Below, piece after piece: positions 8,273-18,320 of a stretch of 64,000 bases of DNA. How positions within the stretch are numbered: the first letter of the stretch is position 1; every line of letters starts with the position of its first letter. Made by a program: the position numbers and the translations under genes. Source of the stretch: Leptospira sp. (GTDB taxonomy: Bacteria > Spirochaetota > Leptospiria > Leptospirales > Leptospiraceae); the NCBI GenBank assembly GCA_027533185.1, contig JAPZTS010000001.1:291093-355092 (forward strand), written 5' to 3'. Under the pieces are notes generated by a model. It was not told the origin of the DNA, made no database searches, and saw nothing but the letters and a program-made list of their open reading frames with translations.

Positions 8273-10169
8273 TATCTGCTTCGGGATTGAAAAGGTTGGA
8301 ATGTTTTCCTTTTTTTATATTGGAATACTTTCCTTCCTTCCCATCGGAGCCAAGTTTTTTTACTTCGATAATATCCAGTTTTGGATAAAACACCCAACCT
8401 GAGACAAAGGATTCTCTTGCTCCAGGAAGAGTAGATTCCATTTTCAATTGGATGTATTTGTCTGTGAGAATATCCTCGCCAATGCGCACTGCAAATTCCT
8501 TTTTCGTTTCACCGAGAACGAATCCAATTTCCTTTGCTTTGATATAACTCACAGGTTTTGAACGTTCGTTAGGTTCCTGTCTAAGAAAATCATCTTCAAT
8601 TAAAATTATTGCATAACGTCCAAATGCTTTCCTTCGAAGTAATGCTTCACCGATTCGTTTTGCAACTCTCTCATCTTGAGAGTTTTCATTGATTCGAATC
8701 AAAGCTAATGTCGCAGAGAGACTTGGGTTTTTTTCAATTTTTTCAATGGCCAATAGAGATAGAGTAGGCTCTTCTTTTACTACCCTCTCTAGAACTCGAA
8801 GACTATCTCTAGTTCCATGAATTGCTAGAGATTCAATGACTGCTTCTTTAATTTCTGGTTCTTCCGACTTTAGAAATCGTTCATATATTTCAATATCTGC
8901 AGGTACGTGATTGTATGCAAGTCCACGCAATGAACTACAAACAATAATCACATATTCAGAATTTAAACCCGTGCTTAGAATCATCTCTCTGCCGGCTGGA
9001 TCTTTCGTTTTTCCGAGTCCCTCGTAACTTACGGCAATCACTTCTGGATCTTCTGCCTTTGTTCCAGCGATAAAATAAGAGAGAGACCGTTTGTCTCCAA
9101 TCTCTGATAGAGCTTTGTATGCTGACGGGCGAACTTGGTAGCCATCCTTGTCGATTGCAGATTGAAGTGCCACTCTTCCTGCTCTAATTCGCCCCAGAGC
9201 TAAGGCAGCTGCTGCTCGAACCCGAGGAATCGGATGTGTAGTCAGAATTTTTTCGAGACTTCTATGATTTCTAAAATACTCTTGTTGGAAGACTTGAACC
9301 AAACCCTTTTTAATCTGTTCTGTATACTCTAAATCTTTTTTTTCTTCATCCGATAGATTGTCCTCTTGCTTTCGGATTTCAGAATCTATCATCTCGTTTG
9401 CCTTGCCCGTAACTTTCGTTTTACGATTCACTCGTTTGATTGAGATTTCTGTTTTTTTCTCCTTTTTAGCTGGTTGAACAGTATCTATTTTTTTATCATT
9501 ATCTCCATTTATATTCGGATCAGAATCTAATACCGTACTTTCATCCTTCTTGTTTTTCTCGGAATCAGATAAAGTCTCATCATTTTTATTAATTAGTTGT
9601 GAATCTGCATAATTATTAGCATCGGCTCTTAAATTTCGGAGGGAAGATTGAATAGCAGGTGCACGTGATGATATACTATTTAAAGAAGATGAAAGTTCGC
9701 CAAGTTCCCTTGTCACACGGCCTATCATGGGTCCATCAAAATCGTTTGGTACGTCTTTAATCAATTCAGTGAGCTTCACCTGTGTTTCTGGGAGGCTTGC
9801 AACAATTTTTGGAAGATCGTCCTCGACAGCCGCGGCTGCTTCCATTTCTTTTTGTACTGGTTCACCCACAGTTTTTTTTGAATCAGCCCGAATGGCTACG
9901 GCTTCAGCAAACTCTAATGTAGAAAGAGCCATGTGCGCTTCCTTTATTAATTCATCATACTTACGATTTTTAGTTTCTGTAATTAGAATTGGGTTGTTCT
10001 TGTAAGGATCTAGATCAGTCCCTTGGTAAGCACGTAACTTGGGTGCAACATCTGTAAGTTGGTAGGGTTTACTTGTAGTACAATTTACAAACAAGGAAAG
10101 AATTAGCGAGAGTCCCGTAAGTAAAATTATGTCTTGACCCTTTCTGAAATTATGATAGCCTGCTTCCAT
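8250..10169 (-). CDS. HEAT-repeat lipoprotein
   Basis: A 639-residue exported protein. A hydrophobic stretch (about 14-28) ends in a lipobox-like LFVNC near residue 29, so lipid anchoring is likely. Residues about 195-270 are Lys/Asp/Asn-rich and probably disordered. From about 300 to 500 there are HEAT-like helical repeats: [42 protein letters not shown] and similar. The C-terminal 130 residues form an unassigned beta-rich region. Such proteins usually serve as binding scaffolds in the envelope. It is monocistronic, sharing a short upstream region with hflX. Confidence 0.75.
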   Translation of the reverse strand: MEAGYHNFRKGQDIILLTGLSLILSLFVNCTTSKPYQLTDVAPKLRAYQGTDLDPYKNNPILITETKNRKYDELIKEAHMALSTLEFAEAVAIRADSKKTVGEPVQKEMEAAAAVEDDLPKIVASLPETQVKLTELIKDVPNDFDGPMIGRVTRELGELSSSLNSISSRAPAIQSSLRNLRADANNYADSQLINKNDETLSDSEKNKKDESTVLDSDPNINGDNDKKIDTVQPAKKEKKTEISIKRVNRKTKVTGKANEMIDSEIRKQEDNLSDEEKKDLEYTEQIKKGLVQVFQQEYFRNHRSLEKILTTHPIPRVRAAAALALGRIRAGRVALQSAIDKDGYQVRPSAYKALSEIGDKRSLSYFIAGTKAEDPEVIAVSYEGLGKTKDPAGREMILSTGLNSEYVIIVCSSLRGLAYNHVPADIEIYERFLKSEEPEIKEAVIESLAIHGTRDSLRVLERVVKEEPTLSLLAIEKIEKNPSLSATLALIRINENSQDERVAKRIGEALLRRKAFGRYAIILIEDDFLRQEPNERSKPVSYIKAKEIGFVLGETKKEFAVRIGEDILTDKYIQLKMESTLPGARESFVSGWVFYPKLDIIEVKKLGSDGKEGKYSNIKKGKHSNLFNPEADTKSNPRD

Positions 10170-10294
10170 ACTTTGAATATCGGATAACTACTATAAGTAA
10201 AATTAGCGGCAATCTGTCAGGTCTTAAGCCAAACCAGATAAAAAAGTTAAAAACTCTCTCCGAAAAGCGAGTTCGTGAGGATTTCATCATAACT

Positions 10295-11842
10295 ATGGAG
10301 CTTGCTCGTAGTGTTGGTGAGGTTTCAATTGAGATTGGACGGCAAATTGGTGTTCTGATCGACAGGCCGGGTTATGTCACACATCTGATTATAGGCAATG
10401 ACCACTCCATTGAAATTCCCCATTTAGATAGATACCGAGTGGCTCATTCCAGATTGCGAGGCCTCCGCCTTTTTCACACCCACCTCAAAGATGAGAGCCT
10501 CAACCAAGAAGATTTAATGGACCTGGTGCTAAACCGTTTTGATTCCATTACGGCTGCGTGTATTGATACCAACGGGGTTCCCAAGTTTTTTTATTCCGCG
10601 TATATGAATCCTGATCCTGAATCGGAGTTACCTTGGATTTTGACAGATCGAAAATTTCCCGGTCAACTAAGAGAAGGTTATGCGACGGAAATAGATGCAT
10701 TAGAATCTGAGTTCACGAAAAAAACTTCCAATCTGAAAGCTTCTCAAAAAGAAAACAGGGCTTTTCTTGTGGGTGTTTATGAACCAAGAAAGATGAAACG
10801 AAGTCCTGAACATTCCATGGACGAATTAAAAGAGCTTTGTCGAACTGCTGGCATCCATGTTGTGGATACCTATGTTCAAAAAAAAGACCCCGATCCAAAA
10901 ACAGTTGTAGGAAAAGGAAAACTCCAGGAAATTATTTTGAAGTCTGTACATAAAGATATCGAACATCTGATTTTTGATTTAGAACTCTCGCCTGCCCAAG
11001 CTAAAAAGATATCCGATGCCAGTGATCTAAAAATCATTGATAGGACTCAGTTGATCTTAGATATCTTTTCAAAAAATGCAAAATCGAGGGATGGTAAATT
11101 ACAAGTAGAGCTTGCCCAATTGAAGTATTTAAAGAATCGTCTTTCTGAGTTAGATGACAATATGAGTAGGCTAACGGGGGGAATTGGTGGGCGGGGACCT
11201 GGAGAGACAAAGCTAGAAATTGGCAAACGGAGAGTGGAAGAAAAGATTTCCCGCCTTGAAAATGAATTAAAAGATCTCAAACGAAGGCGAGAACTCAATC
11301 GGAAGTCTCGATCTAGAAACGAAATTCCTATCGTTGCTATTGTCGGTTATACCAATGCCGGAAAATCTACGCTACTCAATGCACTTACAAATTCCAGTGT
11401 TATTGCCGAAGATAAACTTTTTGCTACCCTGGATCCTACCACGAGACGAATTCGATTTCCAGAAGAGCGTGAGATTATCATCTCAGATACTGTGGGTTTT
11501 ATCCATGATCTACCTCCTGATTTATCTATGGCATTCAAAGCTACCTTAGAGGAATTAGGTGACGCAGATCTACTGCTTCACGTTGTTGATATCAGCAATG
11601 ACAATCACACAGAACAGATGGAGGCTGTGGATTCCATTTTAAACTCTCTAAACTTAAATGAAATTCCAAGACTTATTGTATTTAACAAGTCGGATCAACT
11701 TGATCCAGAGAAAATTGAATCCTTAAAAAAAGCCAATGCGATTTTGGTTTCTGCCTATTCAAGAGATGGACTGCAAGACCTGTTGGATCTAATCGAAGTA
11801 AAACTTTGGCAGAACAAGCTTTCTAAAAAAATAGCAAGCTAG
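10295..11842 (+). CDS. hflX: GTPase HflX (start probably upstream of the first ATG)
   Basis: A ribosome-associated GTPase that in other bacteria splits stalled or stressed ribosomes. From the ATG at 10295 it has 515 residues: an N-terminal HflX domain, the [14 protein letters not shown] linker, and a G domain with GYTNAGKST (G1), [11 protein letters not shown] (G3), NKSD (G4) and SAYSRDG (G5). The reading frame stays open back to 10148, and the upstream codons spell [10 protein letters not shown] followed by KRVRED, which matches the N-terminus of long HflX proteins. There is no in-frame ATG, GTG or TTG there; ATA at 10193, ATT at 10202 and CTG at 10160 or 10214 are the only candidates. The annotated start is the conservative choice. 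Confidence 0.93.
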   Translation: MELARSVGEVSIEIGRQIGVLIDRPGYVTHLIIGNDHSIEIPHLDRYRVAHSRLRGLRLFHTHLKDESLNQEDLMDLVLNRFDSITAACIDTNGVPKFFYSAYMNPDPESELPWILTDRKFPGQLREGYATEIDALESEFTKKTSNLKASQKENRAFLVGVYEPRKMKRSPEHSMDELKELCRTAGIHVVDTYVQKKDPDPKTVVGKGKLQEIILKSVHKDIEHLIFDLELSPAQAKKISDASDLKIIDRTQLILDIFSKNAKSRDGKLQVELAQLKYLKNRLSELDDNMSRLTGGIGGRGPGETKLEIGKRRVEEKISRLENELKDLKRRRELNRKSRSRNEIPIVAIVGYTNAGKSTLLNALTNSSVIAEDKLFATLDPTTRRIRFPEEREIIISDTVGFIHDLPPDLSMAFKATLEELGDADLLLHVVDISNDNHTEQMEAVDSILNSLNLNEIPRLIVFNKSDQLDPEKIESLKKANAILVSAYSRDGLQDLLDLIEVKLWQNKLSKKIAS

Positions 11843-11849
11843 TAAGAGA

Positions 11850-12227
11850 TCAGTTTCGTTTCCAGTTAGAAATTGCTTCTTTTCTGCTAGAATATACTTC
11901 TACTTTTTTTGGCAGATCCATCAAACGAATCACGTTATCGAGAAAATGGTTGAGTCCGCCTATCATAATTCGTCCAGATTTGGATTCTACGGTTTTGATG
12001 ATACCGATCAGGGTTGCAACGCCTATACTATTGATGTATTCCAATTCCGAAAGATCCAATATCAAATTATAGATTTCTTCGCGGAAGATGAGCGATATAT
12101 TTTTATTTATATCATAAGCGTTTGTGTTAGTTATTTGTCCTTTGAATTGAACTACTAAAACCGAATCTGAACCTGATTGGATCACTTCCGTTCCCAATGT
12201 GAGAGCCGTAAAATTTAGGAAGTTCAT
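11850..12227 (-). CDS. STAS-domain anti-sigma factor antagonist-like protein
   Basis: A 125-residue single STAS domain, typical of SpoIIAA/RsbV partners. The core LDLSELEYINSIGVATL carries the serine (in NSIG) that is phosphorylated in the family. It would bind an anti-sigma kinase or another HATPase partner when dephosphorylated. It lies 7 bases after the hom gene on the same strand and is probably co-transcribed. SpoIIE-type phosphatase and HATPase proteins occur elsewhere in this window, but a direct link is only inference. Confidence 0.85.
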   Translation of the reverse strand: MNFLNFTALTLGTEVIQSGSDSVLVVQFKGQITNTNAYDINKNISLIFREEIYNLILDLSELEYINSIGVATLIGIIKTVESKSGRIMIGGLNHFLDNVIRLMDLPKKVEVYSSRKEAISNWKRN

Positions 12228-12234
12228 AGATAGA

Positions 12235-13518
12235 TTATAACTTCTCGAGAATGCGAATGGCTACCGTTTTTTCACGGATTATTTCTTTCATCGAATCAAT
12301 TTCTAACAGAGATTTTTGAAACTCGCCTTCCGTTGCCGAATGAGTTACAACGATTACTGTCACAGGTTCGACTTTAGATTCCTTTTGCTGAACGGAAGCT
12401 ATGGAGATATTGTGTTTTCCTAAGATTTTTGAAATTTCGGCGAGGACCCCCGGTTTATCAACAGTAGTAAACCTTAAGTAGTATCTAAGTGAATTTTTTT
12501 CCTGAGGGAAAGGGACAGATTCTAAGAACAAATTGTTTTCTTTTTGGATCGAAGGATTTCCAATTCGACCTGCGTAATAGATGATATCGGAAAGTACAGC
12601 ACTTGCCGTGGGCAAACCACCAGCACCTTTCCCTGTTACCATTCCCGAATCTGCTTCTTTTGTCTTATAGAAGACCGCATTTGATTCATTCATCACATTT
12701 GCCAATGGATGCTCTAAAGGAATGAGAGTGGGGTGGACTTTTGTAAGTATTCCTGCTTCCGTTTTTTTGGAAATTCCAAGTAACTTCAAACGGTAACCCA
12801 TCGATCGAGCAGAACGGATATCGACGGATTGCAGTCTCGATATCCCATCCGTCTCAACGTTGGAAAAGGGGATATACTCCCGAAAGGCAAGACTTGCTAG
12901 GAGGGAGATTTTATGACCTGCATCGATACCTTCGACATCAAAAGTAGGATCCGCTTCTGCAAATCCTAATTCTTGCGCCTTCGCGAGAGCTGTGGAATAA
13001 TCCCAGTTCTCTTGCTCCATTTTAGTTAGAATAAAATTAGTGGTGCCATTGAGAATCCCAGACACGACCTCAAACTCACATGATGCGAGTCCGTCCCTTA
13101 AAATGCGAATGATGGGTATCGATCCAGCAACGGCGGCTTCATATCCGATCTCAGCGCCTGAATTTTTAGCAGTTGAGAAAAGCTCTCTTCCTTTCTCCGA
13201 AAGAAGAGCTTTGTTTGCTGTGACAACAGTTTTGCCGGAGAGAAGCGCTGAAGACACTGCGTCGTAAGCTAACGTAGTTCCACCCATCAGTTCCACAATC
13301 ATGTCAAGATCCGAACGTTTTGTAACAGAAAGAACATCATTGGTTACTGGAATTGATACTTTTCCACTCAATTTTTCGGGGCTTCGGGTCGCGATTTCCG
13401 TCAATAATAAGTCAATTCCATACCTTTCTCGAATTGAGGTTAGGTTTTTTTCTAAAAGCTGGATTAGGCTTGTGCCCACAACCCCTGCGCCGAGTAGACC
13501 TATGCGAACTTGTTTCAT
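12235..13518 (-). CDS. hom: Homoserine dehydrogenase
   Basis: A 427-residue NAD(P)-dependent enzyme reducing aspartate semialdehyde to homoserine, the branch point to threonine and methionine. It shows the Rossmann motif LLGAGVVGTSL, VELMGG, VTANKALLS, the catalytic region with GILNGTTNFIL and AEADPTFDVEG, and a C-terminal ACT domain (about 345-420, YLRFTTVDKPGVLAEI), the usual site for feedback inhibition. Length and order match the monofunctional bacterial enzyme. A STAS gene follows 7 bases downstream. No amino-acid-sensing leader was recognised upstream. Confidence 0.95.
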   Translation of the reverse strand: MKQVRIGLLGAGVVGTSLIQLLEKNLTSIRERYGIDLLLTEIATRSPEKLSGKVSIPVTNDVLSVTKRSDLDMIVELMGGTTLAYDAVSSALLSGKTVVTANKALLSEKGRELFSTAKNSGAEIGYEAAVAGSIPIIRILRDGLASCEFEVVSGILNGTTNFILTKMEQENWDYSTALAKAQELGFAEADPTFDVEGIDAGHKISLLASLAFREYIPFSNVETDGISRLQSVDIRSARSMGYRLKLLGISKKTEAGILTKVHPTLIPLEHPLANVMNESNAVFYKTKEADSGMVTGKGAGGLPTASAVLSDIIYYAGRIGNPSIQKENNLFLESVPFPQEKNSLRYYLRFTTVDKPGVLAEISKILGKHNISIASVQQKESKVEPVTVIVVTHSATEGEFQKSLLEIDSMKEIIREKTVAIRILEKL

Positions 13519-13662
13519 CTAAGATCAGCTTTTCGTAGGAGAAAGGGAAACACACTTAAAAAAAAATTAAAAAAAAACAAAATTGAGAAGAACTTCTTCA
13601 GCTTTTTTGAAATGTATGAGATAACTAATAATAGAATTGTCTCCCAAGTAAGGATAGTCTAT

Positions 13663-14316
13663 ATGGCAACGAAAAAATCATCACGAGCAGCAAAGAAAAA
13701 AACTGCCCCTAAAAAAGCGGCAAAAAAGCCAGCAAGCGCTTCCAAAGCACAGAATGTAAAGAAAGAACAGACATTGTTCTTTGCAAATGACGAATCAGCG
13801 CAAGCAAGTCTCCAGTCACCGGTTCCTGCTTCAGAATCATCCGAAACTTCTGAAAAAGAAGCAAGCAACGGTGTTTACATGTTCCTCGTGCTAGCGGGGG
13901 TTCTAGCAATTGCATATTTGGGATATTCCAAATGGCAAAACTCGAAAAAGGAACCTGTAGCAGTCGAAACCAAACAAGAAGTAACTGCACCGAAGGCGGA
14001 AGAAAAACCAGTCGTTGAGGAAACTAAAAGCGAGGAAGTTGCTACACCATCGGCTGGATTTTTAACTGACAAAATTTCTAGCAAGAAATGGAATGATGCA
14101 GCATCCTATTGCAAATCGATTGGAGGAAACCTTCCAACCAAACAAGAGTTGGTGGATTTCGCTAAATCGGCGCCAGCAAAATTGAAAGAGAACACGGACA
14201 AGTATTGGACTAGTATGGAAGACGGGAAGAAAAGTGCGTTCGCAACACGACTTTCCAATGGAAAAACTAGCAGCTTGACAAAGGTTACAGAAACAAAAGT
14301 TCTCTGTAAAAATTAA
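13663..14316 (+). CDS. Membrane protein with histone-like Lys/Ala-rich tail
   Basis: A 217-residue protein. The first 50 residues are rich in Lys and Ala (KKTAPKKAAKKPASASK), like histone H1/AlgP tails. One membrane helix follows at about residues 74-91 (YMFLVLAGVLAIAYLGY). A Glu/Lys/Val/Pro-rich linker then leads to a C-terminal domain of about 85 residues (KKWNDAASYCKSIGGNLPTKQELVDFA) resembling DUF1566/Lcl-type domains. The topology puts the basic tail in the cytoplasm and the domain outside. The start at 13663 is preferred because AAGTAAGGA lies just before it; the frame is open farther upstream, but the added residues look non-coding. It converges with the ACT gene with a 4-base overlap. 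Confidence 0.8.
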   Translation: MATKKSSRAAKKKTAPKKAAKKPASASKAQNVKKEQTLFFANDESAQASLQSPVPASESSETSEKEASNGVYMFLVLAGVLAIAYLGYSKWQNSKKEPVAVETKQEVTAPKAEEKPVVEETKSEEVATPSAGFLTDKISSKKWNDAASYCKSIGGNLPTKQELVDFAKSAPAKLKENTDKYWTSMEDGKKSAFATRLSNGKTSSLTKVTETKVLCKN

Positions 14317-14957
14317 TTTGAGTTAGATTGGATAGGGGCAAGTATTTCATTCCTGATTTTTAAAGCTAAGTCAGTGGAAGCAAATGGTTGCCCTTGTTCA
14401 TTTGTAAGATAAAAACTATCCTTTGCGCGCCCCGTTTTAGCGTCCGTTTCAATGGTGGCGCTCAGGATGTTTACATGATTTTGCATTAAAATTCTGGAAA
14501 CATAGTAGAGAAGACCTCGTCCCGCACTCGATTCAAGATAAAGGCAAGTTTGCTGTTTGTCCGGTAGATCGCTGAAAATGAATTCTGGATTTTCTCGGAA
14601 AAAGGTTCCAATTGCTGGTTCCTGGATCTGTAGCTTTTCTAAAATTTCTTCAAACTTTGTATTTTTTGAAAACAGAGAGTCCATCATCATTCCCAATTGA
14701 AAGGCAGCTTTGGTCGTATCCTGGCCTTCCGCTTGCAAGATAAAGGAATCGATCGTGTATTCTATTCCATTTTCATGTGTCGTCGAAAGCTCTCCAGATA
14801 GAATGTCCAATTTTAAGGCATAAATAATAGTCGCTATACGGTGGAAAGTTCCAATTTGTGTTGAATCGGTTTTAAGCGAAATTAAGATATTGTCTTTTTC
14901 TCGTTTGTATTGGAACTCAATCAATGCTTTCGTTGCTCTTTCCCATCGATTGTACAC
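14313..14957 (-). CDS. Tandem ACT-domain protein resembling the GlnD C-terminus
   Basis: A 214-residue soluble protein. Two ACT-like modules can be seen (about 20-95 and 140-205). The second, GLLYYVSRILMQNHVNILSATI followed by DSFYLTNEQGQPF, closely follows the pattern of the C-terminal ACT repeats in the PII uridylyltransferase GlnD. The nucleotidyltransferase and HD domains of GlnD are absent, so this is a free-standing regulatory module that probably senses a small molecule such as an amino acid. The start is GTG at 14957. It has no same-strand neighbour close by. Confidence 0.75.
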   Translation of the reverse strand: MYNRWERATKALIEFQYKREKDNILISLKTDSTQIGTFHRIATIIYALKLDILSGELSTTHENGIEYTIDSFILQAEGQDTTKAAFQLGMMMDSLFSKNTKFEEILEKLQIQEPAIGTFFRENPEFIFSDLPDKQQTCLYLESSAGRGLLYYVSRILMQNHVNILSATIETDAKTGRAKDSFYLTNEQGQPFASTDLALKIRNEILAPIQSNSN

Positions 14958-15019
14958 ATCTCAAATAAATTTCAATCAAAAGCTTTTAAGAAAATGAGCC
15001 GATGATAAGAAAAGACGAT

Positions 15020-16285
15020 ATGAAAAAGGTCTTAGGATTCATAATTCTGCTTACTTTGGCAACGATTTTACATTCTCAAGAAGAAAGTAATGAAGAGTCA
15101 CCATTCGCGACGACATCAAAATCCACGATGTTATGGAAAGGTGATGTTGTTGGTGTTTATAAAAATAGAATGTGGATTAAGGTTCGAATCTATCGAAACC
15201 AAAAGATTAGTAAACTATCACTGAAAGAATTAAAAGGTAAATTCACCGAAAAGAAAGAATACCCCGTTTTTCAGAAAAGCACCGAGATTCTTCAAGGAAC
15301 GTTTCTTGTACGAGAGACAATCTTTGAAGAAAAGAATATCAATAGTAAGAATCAGTTTTTTGAGATTGTTTTGGTTGGAGATTATTTACCGGATTCCAAT
15401 TCAAAGATTAAAGAAGTAACCACAGACACATATATTGCTAGTTTTATCCAAGAAGATTTTTATAGAGAGCCAGATGCCTTTTTTAAAGGCAGATACACTC
15501 CGCCTAGGAAATCAATTTTTCATAATAAAGATAGAAAAGAGATGGTTTTAGTCTCGCGAGGTCTTTTTTTGTATGGTCAAGGAACGGATCCTGTCAGTGA
15601 TAACTTTAACCCTTATTTTCTAGACCCAAAGACATCAACTTTAAAGGAAATTCCTTCCTTCTACATTGACAAGTATGAAGTTACTAATGCTGAATATTCT
15701 TATTTTTTAAAACAGACAAACACTGCTCCGCCTCCTCATTGGATTGGGGGCAGATTTCCTTCCGGCGAAGATGATCTCCCTGTCATTCATTTAACCTTTC
15801 GTGAAGTAGAAAAATATGCCGCCTGGGCTGGGAAAAGAATACCAAATGAATTTGAATGGGAAAAGGCAGCTCGAGGGCCAGGCGTAATTGAATATGTAAA
15901 TAGAGATGAAAGTTTAGGGTATCAGATAATCGCTACAAAATATCCTCATGGTGATGAATTCGATCCGCTCTACTGCGTTACAAGAGAATCGAAAGTGGAA
16001 AAGCCCGTATCTGTCTATGAACTTTCTACTGAAGGTAGCAGTCCGTATGGAGCCATCGGTATGTGTGGCAATGCACCTGAGTGGACCTCTAGTTATTATG
16101 AACTCTATCCAGGTCACCATATCAAAAACTTTGCATTTGGAAAAATCTATAAAGTCATCAGAGGAGGTGGGTTTTCAGAATCGGCAAAACATTCTAGTGC
16201 GATTGCAAGATCTTATGGCGGAATACCAAATTTAGGAGAGGATAGACGAGCTGGTTTTCGATTGGTTGTGGATTATAGAGACTAG
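15020..16285 (+). CDS. SUMF1/FGE-fold exported protein
   Basis: A 421-residue protein with a signal peptide (MKKVLGFIILLTLATILHSQ). The N-terminal 180 residues are unassigned and beta-rich. The C-terminal 230 residues are the formylglycine-generating-enzyme fold: YEVTNAEYSYFL, AAWAGKRIPNEFEWEKAARG, GMCGNAPEWTS, VIRGGGFS and GFRLV. The cysteines used by true formylglycine-generating enzymes in the RSA..R segment are absent (SESAKHSSAIARSYGG), so it is probably a binding domain rather than that oxidase. ATG at 15002 is an alternative start. It converges with the MarR gene with a 4-base overlap. Confidence 0.85.
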   Translation: MKKVLGFIILLTLATILHSQEESNEESPFATTSKSTMLWKGDVVGVYKNRMWIKVRIYRNQKISKLSLKELKGKFTEKKEYPVFQKSTEILQGTFLVRETIFEEKNINSKNQFFEIVLVGDYLPDSNSKIKEVTTDTYIASFIQEDFYREPDAFFKGRYTPPRKSIFHNKDRKEMVLVSRGLFLYGQGTDPVSDNFNPYFLDPKTSTLKEIPSFYIDKYEVTNAEYSYFLKQTNTAPPPHWIGGRFPSGEDDLPVIHLTFREVEKYAAWAGKRIPNEFEWEKAARGPGVIEYVNRDESLGYQIIATKYPHGDEFDPLYCVTRESKVEKPVSVYELSTEGSSPYGAIGMCGNAPEWTSSYYELYPGHHIKNFAFGKIYKVIRGGGFSESAKHSSAIARSYGGIPNLGEDRRAGFRLVVDYRD

Positions 16286-16734
16286 TTTGGTTCTTTTTTA
16301 CCTAATTTTTTACAAAGTTTAGCCAACAATTCCTGTTCTTCGGGAGTGAGATTACTGAATTCATTTGTAATTCGTTTTACATGATCTGGAAAAATTTGTT
16401 CAATTAATTTTTTCCCATTTGTTGTTAGATGGACTGTTATATACCTTCTGTCTTCGACGCCACGAACTCTTTCTACTAAATTCCTTTTCTCCAAGTTGTC
16501 AATAACGAGCGTTATATTACCTGTACTTTTTAGAATTTTCCCTCCCAGTTCCTTTTGGCAAAGAGGGCCAAGATGGTATAAAGTTTCTAGAACTCCAAAC
16601 TGGCTTTCCGAAATCTGGCTTTTGGAAAACTCAGCTGTCACTCTCGATGAGAGAGACTCGGATGCCCTTTTGAGCTTAATAAAGGCATCGAGAGCTTGGA
16701 TTTCTTTTTTGGAACCTTTGAATTTAGTGCCCAT
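16282..16734 (-). CDS. MarR family transcriptional regulator
   Basis: A 150-residue winged-helix protein. The pattern is typical: an N-terminal dimer helix, ESQFGVLETLYHLGPLCQKELG, the recognition helix region STGNITLVIDNLEKRNLVER, and the wing VEDRRYITVHLT. It is expected to bind a palindromic operator and release it upon ligand binding. The region in front of its start contains the direct repeat TATCAA-AT-TATCAA, possibly part of its own operator. It follows the DUF4139 gene by 58 bases on the same strand, so the two may be linked. Confidence 0.92.
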   Translation of the reverse strand: MGTKFKGSKKEIQALDAFIKLKRASESLSSRVTAEFSKSQISESQFGVLETLYHLGPLCQKELGGKILKSTGNITLVIDNLEKRNLVERVRGVEDRRYITVHLTTNGKKLIEQIFPDHVKRITNEFSNLTPEEQELLAKLCKKLGKKEPN

Positions 16735-16792
16735 TAGTTTAATATCAAATTATCAAGGCTTAAAGGAATCGTCAAGCCCTTTCCAATTGAAA

Positions 16793-18226
16793 TTAATAGT
16801 ATTTCGTCTCGACAGTATATTCAACGTTTACCACTTCATTGGGCTTAACTGGTACGTCGACATAGGCTCTTGTCGCTGACTCTTTCGTAAATTTATAATT
16901 GCTTTTTGTAATCGTCCAATCCCCGTATAAACTTGCATAGAATCGAACTTCAATAGCTTCTTTTTTACGATTTCGTATTTCGGCTGAATAGGATGATTTA
17001 TCTCCACGGGAGATTTTAAAACTTTCTTGCGATAGCTTTTTGCCATTTGCAACAACATCAAAAGCTTGGCCAGTCGTGATTTTTACTTCTTCATTTTCGG
17101 GTGTATGGTCGATTGTGTCTTCACCTAAAAGTTGTTGGCGACCTTTTGAGTCAGCCTTAAAAACTCGCACCACTCCACTTGGAAGAGGTCGTCCTAAATT
17201 ATTCTTTTTCGCATTTTTGAAGATATATTTTACGTTTGCATTGTTGAAATTTTTTTCATTGCCTTCATACATAGGGAGATTTTCGAATACAAAGTATTTT
17301 TTAATTTCTACACCTTCTGATTGGAAAAGCTGCACTTGTTTTGTTTGGTTATAACCAATATTTGTTGGTTGATCGAGGGTATAGAGATAGTATTCGGAAA
17401 GATTCTCTTGTGCAAATTCAGGAGCGCTATCGTTGGCTTCATACTCTTTCATAACCGACTTTTTGGAGACACGGAGGGATTGTTGGTATTCATTGCGGTT
17501 AGATATCAGTTGAACCTTTCCTGCAACTAATTGGAGAGTTGCTTGGTTATATTCCGTTCCTGATTGGTTTGTAAGTGTGACCCAAGAATTCAAACCGCAA
17601 ATCGATTCATCTTTATCAAGAACTAAGATATAATCAGCGGACCAACCTAGACCTTGGGTTTGATACGATACTTCCAAATTTTGAGCTTTCTCTGTCTCAT
17701 TCTTCAATTTCCAAACTAATGTCGGTTTAGCGAATAGATTTTCTGGAATCGTAGGAACTGTTACCCTGCCGTCATAACCTAATGAAATCTCATTCCCTAT
17801 TTTATAAACGGGACTTCCATTATTTGCGATCAGTGTGGCTTTGATCGATGATTCCTTCTTTTCGGTTTCTCGATAGAGAGTTACCTCTTTGCCGATATAT
17901 TTGTCCATCAGACGAGAAGGCGAGATAAGGTCGTATTCATAATTCTGCTCAAAAACAGTGAGTTTTTTTGAGTCCTCACCTTTAACACGAACCGTCTGAG
18001 GGATAATCTGCGCGGGGACATCTTCAAATCTAAGTGTTCGGATTCCTTTCGGAAGGTTTATATTTCGAGTCTCGCGAACAAGTCCGATCCCTCCATTGTA
18101 GATAGTGACACTTAATGATTTTTGATCTTCGTTTGTAGATTGATCAAAACTGGGGTTCGATATCGTCGGATTAGCAATCGATACTAGGATCAAAAGGTTT
18201 AAAAGGAAAAGAAGTTTAGATTTCAT
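16793..18226 (-). CDS. DUF4139 domain-containing exported protein
   Basis: A 477-residue protein with a signal peptide (MKSKLLFLLNLLILVSIANP). Family features are the opening VTIYNGGIGLVRETR and LRFEDVPAQIIPQTV, the middle LEVSYQTQGLGWSADYILVL and the C-terminal beta sandwich ending in PNEVVNVEYTVETKYY. DUF4139 proteins are beta-rich, predicted periplasmic or surface proteins of unknown function. The start at 18226 has GAGG nine bases upstream; a longer TTG start at 18241 is possible but less likely. It is divergent from mtnP. Confidence 0.85.
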   Translation of the reverse strand: MKSKLLFLLNLLILVSIANPTISNPSFDQSTNEDQKSLSVTIYNGGIGLVRETRNINLPKGIRTLRFEDVPAQIIPQTVRVKGEDSKKLTVFEQNYEYDLISPSRLMDKYIGKEVTLYRETEKKESSIKATLIANNGSPVYKIGNEISLGYDGRVTVPTIPENLFAKPTLVWKLKNETEKAQNLEVSYQTQGLGWSADYILVLDKDESICGLNSWVTLTNQSGTEYNQATLQLVAGKVQLISNRNEYQQSLRVSKKSVMKEYEANDSAPEFAQENLSEYYLYTLDQPTNIGYNQTKQVQLFQSEGVEIKKYFVFENLPMYEGNEKNFNNANVKYIFKNAKKNNLGRPLPSGVVRVFKADSKGRQQLLGEDTIDHTPENEEVKITTGQAFDVVANGKKLSQESFKISRGDKSSYSAEIRNRKKEAIEVRFYASLYGDWTITKSNYKFTKESATRAYVDVPVKPNEVVNVEYTVETKYY

Positions 18227-18320
18227 AAAGGATTTCCTCAAGCAAAGCTCAAGTCTTTCGTTTTAAAAAACGAATGCAACTAAAAACAGAACAAAAAAAC
18301 TGCACACAAAGAGGATTCAT

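Noticed and set aside
13555..13590. A-rich tract as a repeat or promoter element
   Set aside because: Simple homopolymer runs in an AT-rich gap; no repeated unit and no convincing -35/-10 pair.
13510..13662. Upstream extension of the histone-like-tail protein
   Set aside because: The frame is open but the added residues are poly-Lys from an A-run and cross the hom start; the ATG at 13663 has a good Shine-Dalgarno.
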